DNA of 5,712 nucleotides from JTS-AC122 sp041742635 (GTDB lineage: Bacteria > Planctomycetota > Phycisphaerae > Phycisphaerales > UBA1924). Position 1 is the stretch's first letter, and each line of letters opens with the position of its first letter. The position numbers were made by a program, and so were the translations under genes. The notes beneath the pieces are model-generated. The model was not told the DNA's origin. It searched no databases and was given only the letters and a program-made list of their open reading frames with translations. The stretch is from the NCBI GenBank assembly GCA_041742635.1, contig JBGSIF010000082.1:1-5712 (forward strand), in the 5' to 3' direction. Positions 1 to 4,290 of the stretch are shown here, in pieces.

Positions 1-1663
1 TCAACCGAATCATCGGCACGCTCCGCTGAGCAGCCAGCGGACCCAGCCACGCCGCGCCTTGGTCGTTCACCGCGATCGCCCCGTCCCATGTATCGTAATG
101 CTCGGCCAACAGGCGGTCGTGCTCGTTCCCGTCCGCCGCCAGCGCGATGACCCCCACGCAGCGCCCTTCGATGGTCGCCGCGTCGCGCGCACGCGTGGCC
201 GCGGCGTAGCAAAAGTCTCTGTCGGCGGCGATCACGACCGTTGGACGCATCGCCCCGAGCATCCTCGACACTCGCCGCTGCTTCGAGACCGCGTCTTCAA
301 ACGGATCCAGCACGCACACCTCAACAAACTCGTCCCGCGGCAGGCCCCGATCGGCAGCACGCCACGGATCGAGCGCCGACGCGACCGCGAGCACGCGCGC
401 GTCAAACCCGCTGCGGGCCCATGTGAGCGATTGGGCATAGGCTCGCGCCACGCGAAGAGATCGCCCCACCTCCACGTCATCACACTTGACCATGAACACC
501 ACGCGAGGCGTGCTCGCGCCCGATGGCACCACCGTTTGCGTTTCCGTTAACGCGGCGATCTCTTCTCCGTTCACCAACCGCACCGGCGCTTCGATCTGTT
601 GACGAATCAGGTCGCACAGCCGGTCGTGTACGTCGCCTGCCGGTACGTGCAGCACGCTCAGCATGTCGCGCTGGCGCGCGAGTTCATCGGCGGAAGGCTC
701 CAACAGACGATCCAGCACCTCACGCGCTTTGTTGTAAAATGTGGACTGCAACGCGACCGACTCCGCCTGTCCACGCAGCGCTTCGCACGCCGACTTCGGC
801 AACCCGGTCGCACCCTCCCAATCCATCGCGCCGTTCGCAGGTGCCCCCGAGTACCCCGGTGCAAACACCCACGCAGCCGGTTGCCACAGCGGCACAGCGT
901 GCGGATGAATCAAACCTGTCGGCACGCCCGCCAGCATCGCCTCGACCATCAATGTAGACGGCGTCGTAAGCACGGCGTCGCAATCGGCCAGCACTTGATT
1001 CAAGGGCCGGGTGTCGCACATCACCCCAAGATCCGCTTCCAAGCCCCCTCCGACCCGCCACGTAGGTTGGATGCCCAACCCCGCCGCGGCATCTCGGAGC
1101 ATGGCGAGCGATTCCAGCAAGAATTCTCGCTCGCCGGGGGTGAACGCCGGTGATCGGGCCGTGGCGATCAGAATCGAGCGCCGGACGGAGGGTTGCGCCC
1201 GCTGGCACACTTCGCTCGTGAACAGGTCGCTGAACCGCGCGAGCCGGGGCAGGCCGGTCGCTCGCGCGTGGTTCCCCATCGCTCGCAATATGAACTCATC
1301 GCTCGCCCCCGCGCACGCGACGAGATCCACCGGTGCCGGCCGCAAAAACCCAGCACCGCTCCGGGGATTGATAAAGGTGTTGCGCCACTCGACGATCCCG
1401 TCCATCAACAACACGCTGCTCGCCCCGGTCCGCCGGGCTTCGCGCAGCAGATACCGGCACAGGCTCGATTCGGTATTGGGAACCACAACGACGCTTGTCA
1501 CGCCGGCGAGTCTGGGCACGGGTTGGCCGGGGTAGATCCGGTCGGACGATAGACCCCGACGGGCAAGTGCCGCCTCCAGCCCCGCGAAATGATCCACGCC
1601 TTGGGCATCGCGTCCCGTCACATGCGGCATGATGACCTGAGCCGTGGCTCGCTTGGTGCGCAT
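1..1663 (-). CDS. Putative two-unit glycosyltransferase (GT-B, CDP-glycerol glycerophosphotransferase-like, plus GT4-like start), 3' end off the window
   Basis: Reading the complement from ATG at 1663-1661 gives 554 codons with no stop before the left edge, so the C-terminus is missing. Residues ~8-350 look like a GT-B-fold transferase. They include a nucleotide-fold start (VIMPHVTGRDAQG), DGIVEWRN at 88-95, ATGLPRL at ~135-141, a strand at ~163-168, and TTPSTLMVEAMLAGVP at 233-248. That last motif is the donor-site type seen in CDP-glycerol glycerophosphotransferases and surface-carbohydrate transferases. After a linker at ~350-385 a second Rossmann-like unit begins (RVVFMVK at ~387). It contains RPTVVIAADRDF and a YDTWDGAIAVND stretch typical of the end of a GT4 N-terminal domain. 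Likely role: cytoplasmic assembly of a surface or storage glycan; donor and acceptor unknown. The ATG lacks an obvious Shine-Dalgarno. GTG at 1690 and TTG at 1693 are in frame upstream, and ATG at 1630 follows a weak AGGT. I prefer 1663 because it keeps the first beta strand whole. The frame is certain; the family is moderately sure. Confidence 0.8.
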   Translation of the reverse strand, partial: MRTKRATAQVIMPHVTGRDAQGVDHFAGLEAALARRGLSSDRIYPGQPVPRLAGVTSVVVVPNTESSLCRYLLREARRTGASSVLLMDGIVEWRNTFINPRSGAGFLRPAPVDLVACAGASDEFILRAMGNHARATGLPRLARFSDLFTSEVCQRAQPSVRRSILIATARSPAFTPGEREFLLESLAMLRDAAAGLGIQPTWRVGGGLEADLGVMCDTRPLNQVLADCDAVLTTPSTLMVEAMLAGVPTGLIHPHAVPLWQPAAWVFAPGYSGAPANGAMDWEGATGLPKSACEALRGQAESVALQSTFYNKAREVLDRLLEPSADELARQRDMLSVLHVPAGDVHDRLCDLIRQQIEAPVRLVNGEEIAALTETQTVVPSGASTPRVVFMVKCDDVEVGRSLRVARAYAQSLTWARSGFDARVLAVASALDPWRAADRGLPRDEFVEVCVLDPFEDAVSKQRRVSRMLGAMRPTVVIAADRDFCYAAATRARDAATIEGRCVGVIALAADGNEHDRLLAEHYDTWDGAIAVNDQGAAWLGPLAAQRSVPMIRL

Positions 1664-1952
1664 CGCTTGTGGGTATCGACGCGACAGCACCAAACCCGAA
1701 AGTTTTAGACACCAATACCGACACGCGCAGTTCTTGCGCCGCTGCGAACTACCGCTCGGACGCAACACCCCTGCGCGACGTCGCCGAGCATCGGTGTCGC
1801 AAAAGTTGTGTTCCGTACGGGTACACCGCACCACGATCCGACCTACGATCGGGCTATTGTTGAGCAATCGAACTGACATTGACTCCCCGAGCGGTGATGA
1901 TTGGGTCGGGGGGGCGGTGGATCGGGGGCGGGCACGATACTTGGAATCACGA
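1664..1952. promoter_or_regulatory. Divergent intergenic region between the glycosyltransferase and acyl carrier protein genes
   Basis: This 289-base stretch separates two genes transcribed away from each other, so it should hold both promoters. I found no pair of boxes that convincingly matches a sigma-70 promoter. Visible structures are a 10-bp palindrome GCGACGTCGC at 1775-1784 and an 8-bp palindrome CCGTACGG at 1813-1820. The latter is flanked by GTGT (1808-1811) and ACAC (1823-1826), making an imperfect inverted repeat that could be an operator. ACGATC is directly repeated at 1833-1838 and 1845-1850. The plus-strand frame stays open through this region into the acyl carrier protein, but the translated stretch looks like chance coding. 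Confidence 0.35.
1903..1932 (+). promoter_or_regulatory. G-rich, quadruplex-like stretch in the acyl carrier protein leader
   Basis: Four G tracts lie on the plus strand: G3 (1903-1905), G7 (1908-1914), G5 (1924-1928) and G3 (1930-1932), with GG pairs at 1916-1917 and 1919-1920. The spacing (2, 9 and 1 bases) fits the relaxed pattern for an intramolecular G-quadruplex, with one long loop. It ends 20 bases before the ATG, so it would be in the leader RNA or the promoter. Folding and function are inference; in GC-rich DNA it could be chance. Confidence 0.35.
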
Positions 1953-2336
1953 ATGACACGCGACGAGATTTTCACCAAAGTGCGCGACATCCTGATGGAC
2001 GAACTTGCGGTCGATGAGGACGAAGTCTCCTCCGACTCTTCCCTTGTCAAAGACCTTGGGGCCGAGTCGATCGATTTCTTGGCGATCGTCTTCAAACTCG
2101 AGCAGGCGTTCGGTTTCAAGATCGCCCAAGGCGAACTCTTCCCCGAAAACGTGATGCAGGATCCCAAGTTCGTCCGCGATGGGAAAGTCACCGCCGAGGG
2201 GCTGACCGCGCTCAAAGCACGTCTGCCACACGTCAACTTCACCAAGTTCGAGGCCGACCCGCAGATCGCCAAGGTAGCCCAGGTCTTCACCGTCGATACC
2301 CTGGTCAGTTTCGTCGCCAAAAAACTCGGCGTGTGA
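1953..2336 (+). CDS. Acyl carrier protein, long form with an insertion before the last helix
   Basis: A 127-residue acidic protein. Residues 1-57 match the acyl carrier fold closely: helix I (EIFTKVRDILMDELAV), then DLGAESIDFLAIVFKLEQAF. The latter contains the phosphopantetheine attachment serine at Ser39 (codon 2067-2069) in a (D)LGAES variant of the usual DSL motif. By family knowledge, a 4'-phosphopantetheinyl transferase loads this serine, and the protein then carries acyl chains as thioesters in the cytoplasm. Canonical AcpP is about 80 residues. Here about 45 extra residues (~60-105, including ELFPENVMQDPKFV and LPHVNFTKF) sit before the final helix (VFTVDTLVSFVAKKL), which is the usual place for helix IV. 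Longer relatives occur in planctomycetes, as far as I recall. I chose ATG 1953 because homology begins there; the upstream in-frame extension has no recognisable sequence. A weak GGA lies 7 bases ahead. No fatty-acid or polyketide gene adjoins it, so the pathway is unknown. Confidence 0.92.
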   Translation: MTRDEIFTKVRDILMDELAVDEDEVSSDSSLVKDLGAESIDFLAIVFKLEQAFGFKIAQGELFPENVMQDPKFVRDGKVTAEGLTALKARLPHVNFTKFEADPQIAKVAQVFTVDTLVSFVAKKLGV

Positions 2337-2539
2337 GCATTCTCTCTGCAACGTCCGTCGTGCTCGTTTCTCGACCATGCACGAATCCCACTTTGTACCA
2401 CACGATCAAGAACATGTTCGTCAACGCGGGATTGCAAAGACATCCCTAATACGTCTGATCGGGCATCATTCTTCTTGCATCCTATCTCAATATCAGTAGA
2501 CTACATCCATTGACGCCCTGAGCGTCTCGGAGGTACGTC
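2337..2539. promoter_or_regulatory. Intergenic spacer and leader of the M23 peptidase gene
   Basis: This 203-base spacer is less GC-rich than the flanking genes, especially around 2440-2510, as expected for a promoter region. There is no hairpin plus T-run after the acyl carrier protein stop, so no intrinsic terminator is recognisable. A perfect 10-bp palindrome GAACATGTTC lies at 2410-2419. A poor sigma-70-like pair can be drawn (TTGCAT 2475-2480, TAGACT 2497-2502, spacing 16), with 3/6 and 4/6 matches; I give it little weight. A 5-bp hairpin (GACGC 2512-2516 with GCGTC 2522-2526) sits just before the ribosome binding site. Confidence 0.3.
2529..2534 (+). promoter_or_regulatory. Strong Shine-Dalgarno of the M23 peptidase gene
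   Basis: GGAGGT lies 5 bases before ATG 2540, a near-perfect complement to the 16S rRNA tail. It fixes the start of the downstream gene, which then begins directly with a signal peptide. It is the only clear ribosome binding site in the window. Confidence 0.8.
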
Positions 2540-4135
2540 ATGCTGATTCGTTCCATCCTCGCGTCGGTGTCGGCGGCACTTCTGGGGATATCGTGCCCGC
2601 ACGCCACCCTCCTCGCACAACCAACCACCAACTTCGGCGGGCTTGGCGGCGGCGGACCCATCACTTCACACGTCGGCGATTGCATCGCCCCCCACGCACG
2701 CCACATGATCGAGCATCGCATCGAACGCAACACCCGTTCGCTCACATTCGACCCCGCAGGTAGCCGAGGCACCGGCCCATTCATGTTCTGGCCCCAGGCC
2801 GGCACCCTCTTCGCCGAGATCGGCTGCAACACCTTCGTGGACCTCGACCCCGGCCCGGCGTTCTCGGACTACCTCTGCTCCCCACTCACCTACGATGGAC
2901 ACCGCGGGATCGACGCCGACCTTCGCAGTTTCGGCGAGCAGGTCATCGGCGTCCCGGTCTATTCGGTCCTCCCCGGCATCGTCATCGACCGCGCCGACGG
3001 GCACTTCGACATGCACACCTTCTGGACCGGCGAAGCCGGGAACTACGTCATCCTCCAGCACGCCGGCGGGATCGAAACCTGGTACTTCCATCTTAAAAAC
3101 GGCAGCGTCCTCCCCCAACTCGGGCAGGTCGTTCGCGCCGGCGAGCAACTCGGGCAAACCGCCTCCTCCGGCAACAGCGGCGGCCCGCACCTGCACTTTG
3201 AAACCAGGATCAACGGCCAAACCTACGAACCCTTCGCCGGCGCGTGCCGACCGGGCGCGAGCGGGTTTGCCATCCAGCCCACGCGCCCCTCCGATACCTA
3301 CCTCTCCGATATGGGCTTCACGTTCACCGACCTGGCGACCGTGCCCGGCTGGCCGTTCGCCTCCCCGCGCACCGGGCAACTCGCCCTCAGCGACGATCGG
3401 CACTGGATCTGGACCAACATCAACTACCTCCCCGCGATGAGCACCTTCCGCTTCCGCTGGATCAGGCCCGACGGCGCTCTCTCCTGGGAATCCCCCATCT
3501 ATCCCTTCAACAACCCCGACTTCTACGGCCGGGCGTGGTACTGGTTCAACTGGTGGATCGACGAGATGCACACCATCACCGGCACCTGGCGCGTGCAGAT
3601 GGAAATCAACGGGCGCCAACTCTTCGACGCGCCGATCGAAGTCCGCCCGGCACGCACCCCGGAGTTCAACCGCCCGCCCGCACCCGTTCAAGTCATCTTC
3701 GATCCGCCCGCACCCACGCCGGACGGCGTCGTCTTCTGCCGCGTGCAAACTTCACTGCTCTACGACGACCCCGACTACGACATCGTGCGCTACCGCTACG
3801 TGTGGCGCGTGAACGGGGCCGCCGTGCGCATCATCACGTCGGCGGGGCTGGGCGATGCCATCCCGACCGGCACGTTCGCCGCCGGCGACCTGCTCTCGTG
3901 CGAAGTCACCCCGAACGATGGCCTTGTCGATGGGCCTCTCGCTTCGATCTCGTTCGACGTGCCGGGCGACTGCGACGCCGACTTCAACCACGACGGCTCG
4001 GCGAACTCCCAGGACTTCTTCGACTTCCTCGGCGCGTTCTTCGGGCAGTTGCCCGAGGCGGATTTCAATCACGACGGTGCGACCAACTCACAAGATTTCT
4101 TCGACTTCCTCGCGGCTTTCTTCGCCGGTTGCTAA
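2540..4135 (+). CDS. Secreted M23 (LytM/lysostaphin-type) metallopeptidase-like protein with C-terminal dockerin-like repeats
   Basis: A 531-residue protein. Residues 1-~26 form a signal peptide (Arg4, hydrophobic ILASVSAALLGI, probable cleavage after LLA at 26). Cys19 is not in a proper lipobox, so a lipoprotein is unlikely. Residues ~115-235 form an M23 domain with the full zinc site: His121 and Asp125 (HRGID), plus His219 of GPHLHFE. His184 (WYFHL) and His217 are the usual catalytic-site histidines. This family cuts peptide cross-links in peptidoglycan or other glycine-rich peptides. The intact site suggests an active enzyme in the periplasm or outside the cell; the substrate is not shown. 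Residues ~269-368 look like a beta-sandwich rich in Trp and Tyr, ending GTWRVQMEINGR. Residues ~370-475 look like an Ig/PKD-like module with Cys400 and Cys454 as a possible disulfide. Residues 478-531 carry two EF-hand/dockerin-like repeats. The start is fixed by the GGAGGT 5 bases upstream. The gene appears monocistronic and converges on the glycogen synthase gene. Confidence 0.93.
   Translation: MLIRSILASVSAALLGISCPHATLLAQPTTNFGGLGGGGPITSHVGDCIAPHARHMIEHRIERNTRSLTFDPAGSRGTGPFMFWPQAGTLFAEIGCNTFVDLDPGPAFSDYLCSPLTYDGHRGIDADLRSFGEQVIGVPVYSVLPGIVIDRADGHFDMHTFWTGEAGNYVILQHAGGIETWYFHLKNGSVLPQLGQVVRAGEQLGQTASSGNSGGPHLHFETRINGQTYEPFAGACRPGASGFAIQPTRPSDTYLSDMGFTFTDLATVPGWPFASPRTGQLALSDDRHWIWTNINYLPAMSTFRFRWIRPDGALSWESPIYPFNNPDFYGRAWYWFNWWIDEMHTITGTWRVQMEINGRQLFDAPIEVRPARTPEFNRPPAPVQVIFDPPAPTPDGVVFCRVQTSLLYDDPDYDIVRYRYVWRVNGAAVRIITSAGLGDAIPTGTFAAGDLLSCEVTPNDGLVDGPLASISFDVPGDCDADFNHDGSANSQDFFDFLGAFFGQLPEADFNHDGATNSQDFFDFLAAFFAGC
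3980..4123 (+). repeat. Two tandem EF-hand/dockerin-like units encoding the peptidase C-terminus
   Basis: The encoded units begin at Asp481 and Asp508, a period of 27 residues (81 bases). Each reads DFNHDG-x(2)-NSQDFFDFL-x-AFF. Asp, Asn, Asp, Asn and Asp fall at positions 1, 3, 5, 9 and 12 of a 12-residue calcium loop (481/483/485/489/492 and 508/510/512/516/519). The rest of each unit is a short hydrophobic helix. The protein ends three residues after the second unit, at Cys531. Type I dockerins have two such loops and bind cohesins. In planctomycetes similar tails occur on many secreted proteins, so surface anchoring or sorting is the likely role, by inference. Confidence 0.85.
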
Positions 4136-4155
4136 TTTTGCAGCGCCATTTCATC

Positions 4156-4219
4156 GGTGGAGCAGGTTTCCAACCTGCTCGAACTCGGTGATTTGAGCAG
4201 GTTGGAAACCTGCTCCACC
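4156..4219. repeat. Perfect 25-bp inverted repeat with self-complementary arms
   Basis: The left arm (4156-4180) and right arm (4195-4219) are exact reverse complements, separated by a 14-base loop. Within each arm GAGCAGGTT and AACCTGCTC also pair, around TCC in the left arm and GGA in the right. The same 9-mer therefore occurs four times in alternating orientation. The element can fold as one 25-bp hairpin or as two small hairpins, and as DNA it could form a cruciform. It lies 20 bases after the peptidase stop and 71 bases beyond the glycogen synthase stop. It could therefore act as a bidirectional terminator or RNA-end stabiliser, but neither side has the T-run of an intrinsic terminator. 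The style recalls REP-like or mini-inverted elements dispersed in planctomycete intergenic regions; copy number cannot be judged here. Confidence 0.88.
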
Positions 4220-4290
4220 ACTATCTGGCATTGTCGTACTCACTTCCCGCGGGATCATCTGGTGGAACCGCTCTCCACAGCAGTTCGGCA

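Noticed and set aside
59..1552. Several plus-strand open frames (59-550, 523-957, 599-1153, 1011-1535, 1193-1552)
   Set aside because: They are Arg/Pro/His-rich, match no family, and lie antisense to the continuous 554-codon glycosyltransferase frame.
232..1724. Shorter minus-strand frames at 232-483, 658-864, 720-1208, 1168-1356 and 1296-1724
   Set aside because: They are in the other two minus-strand frames across the glycosyltransferase gene and show only low-complexity Arg/Gly/Ser composition.
1644..1952. An N-terminal extension of the acyl carrier protein from ATG 1644
   Set aside because: The extra ~103 residues show no recognisable sequence, overlap the start of the divergent gene, and precede a perfectly normal acyl carrier protein start at 1953.
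2410..2419. SOS (LexA) box
   Set aside because: GAACATGTTC has only 2 bases between GAAC and GTTC, whereas the Gram-positive-type box CGAAC-N4-GTTCG needs 4. It does not fit the CTG-N10-CAG type either.
2666..3748. 360-codon minus-strand frame opposite the peptidase gene
   Set aside because: Its Gly/Val/Asp/Glu-rich composition is what the complement of GC-rich codons produces, it has no domain motif, and the plus strand encodes a clear M23 protein with signal peptide and ribosome binding site.
3244..4191. 315-codon plus-strand frame overlapping the peptidase gene
   Set aside because: It is Arg/Pro/His-rich in a shifted frame of the peptidase gene and its end runs into the inverted repeat.
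4156..4219. Classic intrinsic terminator
   Set aside because: The stem is very strong, but neither strand has a T-run directly after it, so I call it an inverted repeat and leave termination as a possibility.
4245..4254. Palindrome TCCCGCGGGA as a regulatory site
   Set aside because: It lies between convergent gene ends where no promoter is expected, and short GC palindromes are common in this base composition.
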